DNA from: Gammaproteobacteria bacterium
Lineage (GTDB): Bacteria > Pseudomonadota > Gammaproteobacteria > Pseudomonadales > Azotimanducaceae
NCBI GenBank assembly: GCA_002726655.1
Contig: PBRP01000019.1
Span: 1-52,810 of the forward strand
Direction: 5' to 3'
DNA length: 52,810 nt
Below the pieces are notes generated by a model that made no database searches, was not told the origin of the DNA, and saw nothing but the letters and a program-made list of their open reading frames with translations. Shown in pieces: positions 17,730 through 25,638 of this stretch. Position 1 is the first letter of the stretch; each line of letters starts with the position of its first letter. The position numbers and the translations under genes were made by a program.

Positions 17730-19004
17730 CTAAAGGGGTGATATCTCTTCCGAGACAAGGACAACAGACTTTGTTTGGCAGGACTCATCCTCCCGACTTA
17801 TGGCAGCACACATATCAACAACTGGTACTTCGCCGATGTTGGTTGTGGATGTTGACCGTAAATGAATGCGGATCTGCTCACCCGATAAGGTAGGTTGTCG
17901 TTCCTTCATCAGGGCAGCGACACCGGAGATATACGCCGTCGCCATGGAACTACCCGACCTGAACGCATAGGTGGCACCTGGCGTCGTAGTAAGAACATCT
18001 GTACCAGGTGCAAGAATTCCGAAGGTGTCTAGAGTGTCATACTTGCCCAGGGGTGTGCCAACGGCAATAACCTCGTCCATCGCCGCGGGAAAAGAAGACC
18101 TGGACCGCGGGTCAACGGCAGCAATCAGTACAATTCCCTGGTCACTGGCGGCCTTCAGCAACCTTCGGATTAGCCTGTCATCGGGGCCTGCCAGGCTAAG
18201 ATTGACAATGTCCGGTTGCTGGTTTATGACATCCACCAGCGCCTTCATCAGCGAAACAGAATCACATTTGGCTCGATGGGTTACGCGATCTTCCCAGCAT
18301 GACTTAAACGCCATAAACTTGGCATCAGGCGCGACCCCGACGATCCCTAGCTCATTATTCGCCGCCGAGCCAATGACGCCTGCTACGGTCGTTCCATGCT
18401 CATCCCGGTCGAACCGATTTAGATCATGAGCAACGAAGTTACGGGAATAGATTATCCGGTCCATTAATTCCGGGTGCGATCGATCAATTCCAGTATCCAC
18501 CACACCGACAACAACGCCCTTGCCAGTCGCCAGGCGGTGGATGTTCTCAATATCATCACTCTTGACCGTACTTTGCAGTTGAAAGTATGGATCATTGTAA
18601 GTCAGCAGTTGATATGCCTTGACCGATTCAACCGACTCGACTCTTGGGTCTGCATTAAGCTCGGTTACAACCTCATCCAGAGCCTTCTTACTGCTGAACT
18701 CTGCAACAACTGCTTCAAGCCCCAGTGTTTTGATTGACCACTGGGAAATTTTCTTAAGGCGATGAAAACGTAGGACTCCATCAATGATGGCCTGTGATTT
18801 TTTCTTGGCTGACACCACCGCACTATCGGATGATGGTGAACTGGTATAGGCGTTCAGCAATGCTGGATCCGTTACCCGCTCATCCAGTACTGTAAATACA
18901 ACCTGATGTGCAAGCTGCTGGTCAATAGTCGGACTGTCTAATGATGAACAGGCTGAAACCAGGACAGTGACAGCAAGCAGGATGGCACGAAATGAATCAG
19001 GCAC
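17730..19004 (-). CDS. Subtilisin-like (S8) serine protease, lipoprotein
   Basis: 424 residues. A signal sequence ends in lipobox LVSAC (Cys19), so the mature protein is membrane-anchored on the periplasmic side. A propeptide-like region (about 60-135) precedes the catalytic domain: Asp170 in VVDTGID, His203 in DEHGTTVAG and Ser353 in SGSSMA. The usual oxyanion-hole segment AAGN reads AAVD (295-298), so the stabilising Asn is Asp, which may slow or redirect catalysis. Translation starts at a GTG that shares one base with the anti-sigma stop (TAGTG), so it is tightly coupled to that gene. It is probably an envelope effector or signalling protease of the sigma system. Confidence 0.92.
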   Translation of the reverse strand: MPDSFRAILLAVTVLVSACSSLDSPTIDQQLAHQVVFTVLDERVTDPALLNAYTSSPSSDSAVVSAKKKSQAIIDGVLRFHRLKKISQWSIKTLGLEAVVAEFSSKKALDEVVTELNADPRVESVESVKAYQLLTYNDPYFQLQSTVKSDDIENIHRLATGKGVVVGVVDTGIDRSHPELMDRIIYSRNFVAHDLNRFDRDEHGTTVAGVIGSAANNELGIVGVAPDAKFMAFKSCWEDRVTHRAKCDSVSLMKALVDVINQQPDIVNLSLAGPDDRLIRRLLKAASDQGIVLIAAVDPRSRSSFPAAMDEVIAVGTPLGKYDTLDTFGILAPGTDVLTTTPGATYAFRSGSSMATAYISGVAALMKERQPTLSGEQIRIHLRSTSTTNIGEVPVVDMCAAISREDESCQTKSVVLVSEEISPL

Positions 19005-19657
19005 TATTCACCAAGCCTCGCATATCGCACTCCCTCAATTTTGCGTAAGGATTGCAGGTATTCCTCACCGCTCATGGCAGGTGGAATCTCTACCTCAATG
19101 ACATAAGTTCCACTTTCGTCGGGGCCACTGATAATATTTGAATGTGTCTCAATCAAAGCCTTGCGCATTGTTACAGCCTGAACAGGCTGCTCAAACGTCA
19201 GGGCAACTCTTGTTGTTTCACCTACCATCTGGGTCTGGGTAGTCAAGGTACGAAAATCTGTGGCGACCGCTTGAGGAACTATCGGTTGCGGAGCCAGACC
19301 CACCTGATACACACCGATAAGACCCACCGCGAGCATTAGGCTGGCAGCGATACCGGCTACGGGTAGCCAATTTCGAACTTTTACTTCCTCATTCTGCCCG
19401 GCCGCATTTTCCCGGGCCAGCTCTGCTTCCTCAATTCTTGGAAGCAGCTTGTTATAGGAAAATCGGTAGTTCGACACTACTTCATCCGTTTCCTTCACAA
19501 TTGCTTCAATCCGTTGCAGCTGATCTCTTTCCTTTCTGCATTCCAGGCACTCACGGAGGTGGGCCATAACGAGATCCCGCTCCTTCTCCTCCAGGCTTTC
19601 ATTGGTAAACCAAGGCAGTAGCTTAAAAACTTCTTCGTGGACTGATTTCTTCTCCAT
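19004..19657 (-). CDS. Anti-sigma factor with zinc-finger (ZAS/zf-HC2) domain
   Basis: 217 residues. The N-terminal cytoplasmic part has the ZAS motif HLRECLEC (His33-x3-Cys37-x2-Cys40). One membrane helix follows (about residues 96-116, LPVAGIAASLMLAVGLIGVY). The periplasmic part (about 120-217) may sense an envelope signal. Such proteins sequester an ECF sigma factor at the membrane until released. The gene lies 51 nt after the sigma gene and overlaps the protease start by one base, giving the order sigma, anti-sigma, protease. Confidence 0.9.
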   Translation of the reverse strand: MEKKSVHEEVFKLLPWFTNESLEEKERDLVMAHLRECLECRKERDQLQRIEAIVKETDEVVSNYRFSYNKLLPRIEEAELARENAAGQNEEVKVRNWLPVAGIAASLMLAVGLIGVYQVGLAPQPIVPQAVATDFRTLTTQTQMVGETTRVALTFEQPVQAVTMRKALIETHSNIISGPDESGTYVIEVEIPPAMSGEEYLQSLRKIEGVRYARLGE

Positions 19658-19708
19658 ATCCCTCTATATACCCCTACTTTGCGGTGCGACAGGCCTGATC
19701 AGTATTGC

Positions 19709-20341
19709 CTAGTCGATTTTCTCCCTGTCAATATCGACTCCTGCACTCGTATGTTCCTCCAACAGCGGTAATAGTTTTGCCAGTTTGCGTCGAGCATGAA
19801 ACATTCTGGTTTTTACCGTATTGACGGGGCATTTCATGATATCTGCTATTTCCTGGTAGGAATAGCCAGAAAAATAGGTGAGTTCTACGACCGAACGCTG
19901 ATCAATTGAGATCTGGTCTAGCCCGTTGGATATCCACTCCTGCAAACCCAGTTTGCTGATTAGATTGCTCTTTTCTTCGATGTCTTCAGCTTCATGCAGG
20001 CTTTGCGCCTGCTGTTCCGGCATCATTCTCAAGCGATCAAGCGCCTTGATACCCTTGAGATACGCTATCCCCGTAATCCAGGTCGAAACCTTTGAGCGCC
20101 CCTGAAACTGCTCAGCTTTTTCCCAGACCACGAATAGTGTGTCATTAACCACTTCTTCGACCATATCAGGTCGGCGCATTAAGCGGCTCAGATACCGGCT
20201 TAGTTGCGGGTATAACCTGGCATAGAGTTTTTCGAATGCCACCTTGTCCTTGATCGCAACACGCTGTAACAATCTAAGATCTTCAGCATCTACCTTTCCA
20301 CGGCTGGTCTTCAACTCATGGATGGACTTCTTCAAAATCAT
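19709..20341 (-). CDS. ECF-type RNA polymerase sigma factor
   Basis: 210 residues. Region 2 (about 35-100) contains LYPQLSRYLSRLMRRPDMVEEVVNDTLFVVW, of which the EEVVNDTLFVVW core binds polymerase and the -10 element. Region 4 (about 140-195) contains LTYFSGYSYQEIADIMKCPV, followed by a recognition helix NTVKTRMFHARRKLA. Its partner is the downstream membrane anti-sigma. The ATG is the first in-frame start after a TAG and has an AGGAG directly touching it, too close for normal initiation. The upstream 29-codon ORF ends across this start (ATGA), so initiation probably depends on terminating ribosomes. Confidence 0.94.
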   Translation of the reverse strand: MILKKSIHELKTSRGKVDAEDLRLLQRVAIKDKVAFEKLYARLYPQLSRYLSRLMRRPDMVEEVVNDTLFVVWEKAEQFQGRSKVSTWITGIAYLKGIKALDRLRMMPEQQAQSLHEAEDIEEKSNLISKLGLQEWISNGLDQISIDQRSVVELTYFSGYSYQEIADIMKCPVNTVKTRMFHARRKLAKLLPLLEEHTSAGVDIDREKID

Positions 20342-20427
20342 CTCCTAAACCCACACCATATCGAATCACCTCCCGGAGGTAGAGCGGTCTCACTGGCAAG
20401 TTGCCGGATTTGCTTACAGAAGTCCAT
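20338..20427 (-). CDS. 29-residue leader peptide translationally coupled to the ECF sigma gene
   Basis: On the minus strand an ATG at 20427 has a near-ideal SD (AAGGAG, 7-nt spacer ATATATA) and opens 29 codons beginning MDFCKQIRQLASE and ending WCGFRR. Its TGA overlaps the sigma ATG by 4 nt (ATGA). The sigma gene's only AGGAG lies inside the last sense codons of this ORF. The peptide has two Cys (positions 4 and 25), a Pro-Pro-Gly-Gly turn and no signal sequence or membrane segment. The SD quality, spacing and exact overlap are what a genuine coupled gene shows; the peptide's own role, if any, is unknown. Confidence 0.68.
   Translation of the reverse strand: MDFCKQIRQLASETALPPGGDSIWCGFRR
20368..20380. 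other. 13-nt palindrome inside the sigma leader ORF
   Basis: ACCTCC-C-GGAGGT is a perfect inverted repeat around one base. It contains a second GGAGG on the minus strand and could hide or expose ribosome-binding sequence in the leader mRNA. Its function is an inference. Confidence 0.3.
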
Positions 20428-20453
20428 TATATATCTCCTTTCATACAGGGGAA

Positions 20454-20477
20454 CGCGCTAGCGACCCGTTTAGCGCG
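20454..20477. promoter_or_regulatory. Hairpin in the sigma / Sel1 divergent gap
   Basis: CGCGCTA and TAGCGCG pair perfectly around a 10-nt loop, 14 nt upstream of the leader SD on the minus strand. No T-run follows on either strand, so it is more likely an operator or a 5'-leader structure than a terminator. The 200-nt gap must carry promoters for both directions; no sigma-70 consensus stands out. Confidence 0.35.
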
Positions 20478-20627
20478 ATTAGGGTTCGTCCCGTCTATAG
20501 GACCTGTTTTTCTGCGCTATTCTTCCCTGCAAGCCGGGTGCCCAGGCCAGATCAGCTGCAGCGGCTGGCACAGTATATGGTTGTCCAACCGAACCTGGAA
20601 AGATAAGATCTGTCCGAGGGGAAATGT

Positions 20628-20855
20628 ATGCCAGAAACAGAATTACAATTCAGCTTTGATGAGCACAAGGATGATCGGGTAACCATATTCTACGAGGGTA
20701 GACCAGCGACCATACTGAAAGGAAGGAAGGCTCTCGGTTTTCTGTCCAAGATGAACACTGCTGACCATGGTGAACAACAGGCCGCAATGGCAAAGGTAAC
20801 CGGAAATTTCAAAAGAGGTAATGAACGCATCCCTGACAAAAGGAAGAAAACATGA
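20628..20855 (+). CDS. Small conserved-looking protein of unknown function
   Basis: 75 residues, hydrophilic and basic at the C-terminus (KRGNERIPDKRKKT), without signal sequence or membrane helix. Residues 17-40 (RVTIFYEGRPATILKGRKAL) look like a compact beta-rich unit. AGGGGAAATGT precedes the ATG as SD. Its stop overlaps the next start (ATGA), so it forms a coupled pair with the Sel1/SPOR gene. It diverges from the ECF sigma operon and may be one of its targets; that is a guess from position. Confidence 0.66.
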   Translation: MPETELQFSFDEHKDDRVTIFYEGRPATILKGRKALGFLSKMNTADHGEQQAAMAKVTGNFKRGNERIPDKRKKT

Positions 20856-21664
20856 CGATCGTCAGTACCAAAAAAAGGCTGATATTTTCATATTTCATGA
20901 CATGGTCATTGTTTTCTACTCCCCTCCTTCATGCGGACTTTGAATCTGCAGCCGATGCTTACCGTGCCAAGGATTATTTGCGTGCGCTTGAGGAGTTTCA
21001 GCCGCTGGCTGAGCAAGGCGACCCGAGAGCCCAGACTGTACTTGCCCTGATGCACAAATACGGAGAGGGAGCCAGCCTGGACCTGGAGAAATCTTTTGAC
21101 TGGTATCGAAAAGCCGCCGAACTGGGTTACGCACCTGCACAGTATCATGCTGGAGTAATGCTGGCAGACGGAGTCGGCGTACCGTCTGATCCGGACGAAG
21201 CACTCAAATGGCTCAGAAAGTCAGCTAAAGCTGGGTTCTTGCGCGCTAACGACAAGCTGGAAGAACTCAATGCATCAAGTGTCGCCATTGATTCACCGGT
21301 CGATGAACTCATCCCCTGGTCACAAAGCTGGGATTTCAAAATTCCCACAGATATCCGTCTAGGCTCTGACGATGATTCAACCTTTTCATCAGTTGCATCT
21401 ATTCCGAACTACCGTGTTCAGCTTGGTGCCATGAGCACCAAGGATGCGGCTGAACAGCTCTGGCTTATGCTAAACAAGAACAGTCCTACTTTATTCAGGG
21501 GTCTAGGCCTACTGATCAATGAATCAATAAGAGCTGACCGGACCATCTATCGAGTTCAAACTGGCCCATTTGAATCGTCAGACCAGGCAAAGTCTTTTTG
21601 CGCGGACCTGGTCACCGATAGCTCGAAAGCGATAGGCTGCCTTGTACTGCAACCTACCTCCTGA
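20852..21664 (+). CDS. Exported Sel1-repeat protein with C-terminal SPOR domain
   Basis: 270 residues. An N-terminal signal sequence (about 1-28, ending LLHADF) is followed by two to three Sel1-like repeats (about 32-140; for example AQTVLALMHKYGEGASLDLE and AQYHAGVMLADGVGVPSDPD). The C-terminal 75 residues (YRVQLGAMSTKDAAEQLW ... YRVQTGPFESSDQAKSFC) form a SPOR domain, which binds denuded glycan of septal peptidoglycan. A periplasmic role at the cell wall is likely. The start overlaps the preceding stop by 4 nt. Confidence 0.88.
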   Translation: MTIVSTKKRLIFSYFMTWSLFSTPLLHADFESAADAYRAKDYLRALEEFQPLAEQGDPRAQTVLALMHKYGEGASLDLEKSFDWYRKAAELGYAPAQYHAGVMLADGVGVPSDPDEALKWLRKSAKAGFLRANDKLEELNASSVAIDSPVDELIPWSQSWDFKIPTDIRLGSDDDSTFSSVASIPNYRVQLGAMSTKDAAEQLWLMLNKNSPTLFRGLGLLINESIRADRTIYRVQTGPFESSDQAKSFCADLVTDSSKAIGCLVLQPTS

Positions 21665-21786
21665 ACAATCAACTGGCAGGTTATAAGCCACGCCTATTTC
21701 CTGGTATTTAGCCAGCCCACCAAGTTGTAAAGGCGATTTGTTAAAACTATCATTGTCCGCCGTCGCGTTTCACTACAGGTTATTTA

Positions 21787-22953
21787 ATGGATATCGAATT
21801 CAGTGAGGAAGATCTGGAATTCCAGAGGGAAGTTGTTGAGTTTATCGAGAAGAACTTACCCACCGGTATGGAAATCTGGACCAAGCGGAAGGAGTGGTTC
21901 GACGCACTCCGTGAAAAAGGTGGCTGGGATGTTCCTAAGTGGCCGGTCGAATTTGGTGGCCCTGGATTTACACCGACACAGCGCTATATTTTTGATATGG
22001 AAATGGGCCGCAGAAATACACCACCAATAATTCCTTTCGGGGTTGGAATGCTGGCACCTATCCTCATTAACTATGGCACAAAGGAGCAACAGGACCGATT
22101 TCTTCCCGGCATTCGTGATGGCAGTGTCTTCTGGTGTCAGGGTTACTCCGAGCCTGGAGCAGGTTCTGACCTGGCAAACCTGCAGACAAGCGCTGTGCTG
22201 TCGGAAGATGGCAAGCACTATACTATCAATGGCCAGAAGACCTGGACATCGATAGCCCACATCGCTAACTGGATATTCTGCCTTACCAGAACCTCCCGAG
22301 ATGGCCCGAAACAGGAAGGCATTACTTTCCTGTTAATACCAATGGACGATCCCGGCATCAGGGTAGAGCCGATCATCACCCTTGGCGGCGCTCATTCAGT
22401 AAACAATGTCTATTTTACCGATGTGCAGGTGCCGCTGGAAAACCGGGTCGGAGAAGAAGGCAAGGGCTGGACCTATGCCAAGGGACTATTGATCCACGAG
22501 CGAACAGGCCTGGCAGGCATTCAAAATTCTGTAATGGCTCTGGATAAAGCCAAGCAGGCAGCCAAAAACGTTAAGGTCGGCAACGGAACCCTGATGGATG
22601 TGCCAACCTTCAAGAACAAGGTGGGTGAACTTGAAGTGGAACTGATGGCTCTCGAATTCACGGAACTCCGCGGCCTGGCTTCTGTTAGTGCAGGAGGTGA
22701 CCCCGGGCCGGAATCATCCATCATGAAACTCAAGGGAACCGAAATACAGCAGCGCATATCACAATTAAACCTTGAAGCTTCTGGTATCTACGCAGCACCC
22801 TGGGGCAGCCAGGTGGTTGGTCCGGAATTTGCCCGGGGAGCAACATCTGCATACCTGAGTGGTCGTGCATTCACTATCTACGGTGGCGCAAGCGAAGTGC
22901 AGAAAGATGTAATCGCCAAGAACGTCCTCGACCTGGGTTCATCTCGACGCTAA
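21787..22953 (+). CDS. Acyl-CoA dehydrogenase
   Basis: 388 residues. Family landmarks are WCQGYSEPGAGSDLANLQT (FAD/substrate site), NGQKTWTSIAHIANW and the C-terminal FTIYGGASEVQKDVIAKNVL. It oxidises an acyl-CoA to the 2-enoyl-CoA with FAD and passes electrons to ETF. It is followed 15 nt later by a second, divergent acyl-CoA dehydrogenase gene. Such FadE pairs often encode two subunits of one heteromeric enzyme in sterol side-chain or isoprenoid degradation; that use is inferred from the P450 and acyl-CoA ligase nearby. Confidence 0.93.
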   Translation: MDIEFSEEDLEFQREVVEFIEKNLPTGMEIWTKRKEWFDALREKGGWDVPKWPVEFGGPGFTPTQRYIFDMEMGRRNTPPIIPFGVGMLAPILINYGTKEQQDRFLPGIRDGSVFWCQGYSEPGAGSDLANLQTSAVLSEDGKHYTINGQKTWTSIAHIANWIFCLTRTSRDGPKQEGITFLLIPMDDPGIRVEPIITLGGAHSVNNVYFTDVQVPLENRVGEEGKGWTYAKGLLIHERTGLAGIQNSVMALDKAKQAAKNVKVGNGTLMDVPTFKNKVGELEVELMALEFTELRGLASVSAGGDPGPESSIMKLKGTEIQQRISQLNLEASGIYAAPWGSQVVGPEFARGATSAYLSGRAFTIYGGASEVQKDVIAKNVLDLGSSRR

Positions 22954-22968
22954 AGGAAAATTGAAACA

Positions 22969-24093
22969 ATGGATCTCTCCTATACAGAAGAACAACTATT
23001 ACTTCGCGATAGCGTACAGAAATTTATTTCAGATAAGTACGACATTAGTGAACGCAACAAGATTACTGCAACAGAAGAAGGTTTCAGTCGAGAGAACTGG
23101 CAGCTCTTTGCGGATCTCGGCTGGCTGGCTTTACCCTTCAAGGAAGAAGACGGCGGCATTGGTGGCTCCCCTGTAGATACGATGGTGCTGATGGAGGAGT
23201 TTGGCAAAGGCCTCGTGGTAGAACCCTATCTGCAGACAGTCATCATGGTTGGAACAGCGATCAGTGAGGCGGGGTCTCCAGAACAAAAATCAGAAATCAT
23301 TCCCAGTATTATTGATGGCAGTTTGATCGCCACCTTTGCCTATGCGGAGGAATCGGCCCATCACGATCTCAACCATATAACGACCAGCGCCACCAGGGAC
23401 GGAGATTCTTTTCTTATCAACGGCACTAAATCCGTGGTACCTAATGCCCAGTCGGCGGAAAAGATCCTCGTGACAACAAGAACCAGCGGTGAGATTAGCG
23501 AAGAAGGCGGTATTACACTATTTCTCATGGATGCAAACCAAGAGGGGATCAGCAGGGAAGACTATCCAACGGTGGACGGTCTCAGGGCCTCTGAAATAAC
23601 CTTCACAGATACGAGGGTCCCAGCATCCAGCATCATTGGGGAAATCGACAAAGGTGCTGCCATCATCGAAAAAATCGCCAGGAAAGTTATTCTTGCTTTG
23701 TCTGCAGAATCCGTCGGAGCCATGGAAGTACTTTACAAAGATACCATCGAGTACACCAAACAGAGAGTACAGTTTGACCACCCCTTGAGCGATTTCCAGG
23801 TGCTAAAACACAGAATGACCGAGATGTTTATGGAGTACAGCCTGGCGAAATCACTGTGCATGAAAGCAGCAATGCTGGAAACACAGGACTCGTTTGATGC
23901 ATCACGTACTGTACACGCACTTAAGTATCTTGTTGGTAAAAACGGGAGATTTGTCAGTCAAAACGCCGTACAGCTTCATGGCGGTATGGGCATGACAGAA
24001 GACTTGCGAATCGCTCACTACTTTAAACGCCTGATGATAATCGATTCACAATTCGGCAATACCGATCATCACCTGGCCAGGTTTGTTGCATGA
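22969..24093 (+). CDS. Acyl-CoA dehydrogenase, second subunit-like
   Basis: 374 residues, starting MDLSYTEEQLLLRDSVQKFI as many FadE-type proteins. It has FAYAEESAHHDLNHITTSA in place of the strict T-E-P-x-A-G-S-D substrate loop, and a C-terminal LHGGMGMTEDLRIAHYFKRL. The relaxed substrate loop fits the partner subunit of heteromeric ACADs. An SD-like AAAGGAAAA stands upstream. It is co-directional with and 15 nt downstream of the first ACAD, so they form an operon. The next gene converges after 73 nt. Confidence 0.92.
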   Translation: MDLSYTEEQLLLRDSVQKFISDKYDISERNKITATEEGFSRENWQLFADLGWLALPFKEEDGGIGGSPVDTMVLMEEFGKGLVVEPYLQTVIMVGTAISEAGSPEQKSEIIPSIIDGSLIATFAYAEESAHHDLNHITTSATRDGDSFLINGTKSVVPNAQSAEKILVTTRTSGEISEEGGITLFLMDANQEGISREDYPTVDGLRASEITFTDTRVPASSIIGEIDKGAAIIEKIARKVILALSAESVGAMEVLYKDTIEYTKQRVQFDHPLSDFQVLKHRMTEMFMEYSLAKSLCMKAAMLETQDSFDASRTVHALKYLVGKNGRFVSQNAVQLHGGMGMTEDLRIAHYFKRLMIIDSQFGNTDHHLARFVA

Positions 24094-24166
24094 GTTAATG
24101 CCCGGTGTAACAATTTCACAGAAGCGCAGGGGAGCGAACCGCTTTGCTGTTAACGGAAACACGCAA

Positions 24167-24985
24167 TTACCGGTATTTATTCACCTTTTCAGCAATCAAC
24201 CTTTTTTGGTCTGCCGTTAGCACCTTACTTTTCTGGGGGCTGATTTTCTTTGCATAAACATACTTTTCCCGGACCACCTGCTTCGCGGTGAACCCCAATT
24301 CTTTGAGCAGCCCAAAACAATCATCGATCATACGCGGATTACCACACAACATAAACTTGTCTGACTCCGGGTCGGGCGAGAAACCGGCAATTTGACCCGT
24401 AACATAGCCATTGATCTCATTTGCCTTGCTATCCGCCTGGGCTTCCCTTGAGTAGCACATTTTCAGCGTAAAGCTATCAAACTTGTCATCAATAGCTGAA
24501 ATCTCTTCATGGAACAGAAAGTCATCACGGGTTCTGGCTCCAAACAATAAAACCACCTCAAGTTCCTGCTTCTCTAGAGACGGCGCGAGCGCTTTCAGGA
24601 TCGGCATAAACGGTGCAATGCCAACGCTGGTCGCAACCAGGAACAATCTTGCCGGTAGTTTCCTGGGTAAAACCAGGCGACCGAATGGACCACCAGCCGT
24701 TGCCCTAACCCCTTCATCGCAATTAAATAGATGCTGAGATGCCCTGCCCCCATCAACGTAGGAGATGACCAGGTCAAGGTAAGGTATGTTCGCCACGCCT
24801 TCAGCAAAATTGCAGGGGCTATAGGCACGTTCAAAATCCCCAGCACCATCAGTAAACACAAATCGAAAAAATTGACCCGGCTCAAACGAGACCAACCCGC
24901 CATCATTTCTTTCAAATCGAAACCAGAGTGTAGTCTGGCTTAAGCGGTGAATTTTCCTTAATGTTACTGCAAACTTTTTGCTCAC
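24167..24985 (-). CDS. FNR-type ferredoxin/flavodoxin-NAD(P)H reductase
   Basis: 272 residues. The FAD-binding barrel has FEPGQFFRF and ERAYSPCNF (the R-x-Y-S-x-x motif). The nucleotide domain has TSVGIAPFMPIL and the NADP-end MLCGNPRMIDD. A basic tail of about 30 residues follows (KKISPQKSKVLTADQKR). Enzymes of this form move electrons between NAD(P)H and ferredoxin. Two small ferredoxins and a P450 lie within 5 kb, so it could be the reductase of that chain, although it is not in their operon. Confidence 0.88.
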   Translation of the reverse strand: MSKKFAVTLRKIHRLSQTTLWFRFERNDGGLVSFEPGQFFRFVFTDGAGDFERAYSPCNFAEGVANIPYLDLVISYVDGGRASQHLFNCDEGVRATAGGPFGRLVLPRKLPARLFLVATSVGIAPFMPILKALAPSLEKQELEVVLLFGARTRDDFLFHEEISAIDDKFDSFTLKMCYSREAQADSKANEINGYVTGQIAGFSPDPESDKFMLCGNPRMIDDCFGLLKELGFTAKQVVREKYVYAKKISPQKSKVLTADQKRLIAEKVNKYR

Positions 24986-25200
24986 AAAGCTACCCGATTA
25001 CAACCCGGATCAATTATGACATGAATGGGCCTGCCTCCGGCATAGACTACTGGAACAAGCCTGTTAAAGTATTATATAGGTGCAATATGCAGCAGGGCTG
25101 AAGGTGAATGAGTCGGGTACAAACAACCCTTCGTCAAACCAACAAGTCCGCCGGTCATCTAGACGCAACCATAGGCCACAGGAAGGTGTAAAACGCGACA

Positions 25201-25638
25201 ATGGATAGAGTTTTCGACAGGATTCGCGGCTACACCTTGATCGAACTGATGATATCAGTTTTGATCATCAGTATCGGTGTGCTGGGTGTTGTCACACTTC
25301 AGTCCGTCAGCCTGCGTGGCAACAACGGCGCCTATCTGAAAACACAAGCTACATTCATAGCTGGAGATATTATAGCCAGAATGATGGCAAACCCGGATGG
25401 AGTTGAGGCGGGAGCCTACACTAGTATAAGTAGTTCATCACCACCATTAGATCCCGACTGCATTAGCACCGGCTGTTCCCCCGATCAACTTGCCAGTCAG
25501 GACATCAGGGAATGGTCCCACTATTTTAGCAACGTCCTCGGTACGGCTAACTACAGGGCAACCCTGCCAGATGCATCGGGAACAGTAGTCGCTACCGGTG
25601 ATGTATATGTGGTAACGGTAAGATCCGCTACATTCTAA
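25201..25638 (+). pseudogene. pilV: Type IV pilus minor pilin PilV, 3' end altered by deletion
   Basis: 145 residues. The class III signal peptide reads DRIRGYTLIELMISVLIISI with the Gly|Tyr prepilin peptidase site and Glu at +5, and a hydrophobic helix follows. The C-terminal sequence GDVYVVTVR is the usual PilV ending, normally continuing with W-D; here it runs into SATF and a stop. The DNA just after codon VTVR is already pilY1 sequence in another frame. PilV is thus nearly complete, but its natural end plus pilW, pilX and the first half of pilY1 are missing. No fimT is seen upstream. Confidence 0.8.

Noticed and set aside
20451-20496. Auto-regulated ECF promoter (GAAC ... CGTC) in the sigma gap
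   Set aside because: GAAC and CGTC are about 37 nt apart instead of 16-17, so the pair does not form a promoter.
25108-25191. 27-codon frame (ATG at 25108) just before pilV
   Set aside because: The SD-like GAAGGTG nearly touches the ATG, the peptide has no recognisable feature and there is no overlap with pilV; chance is likely.
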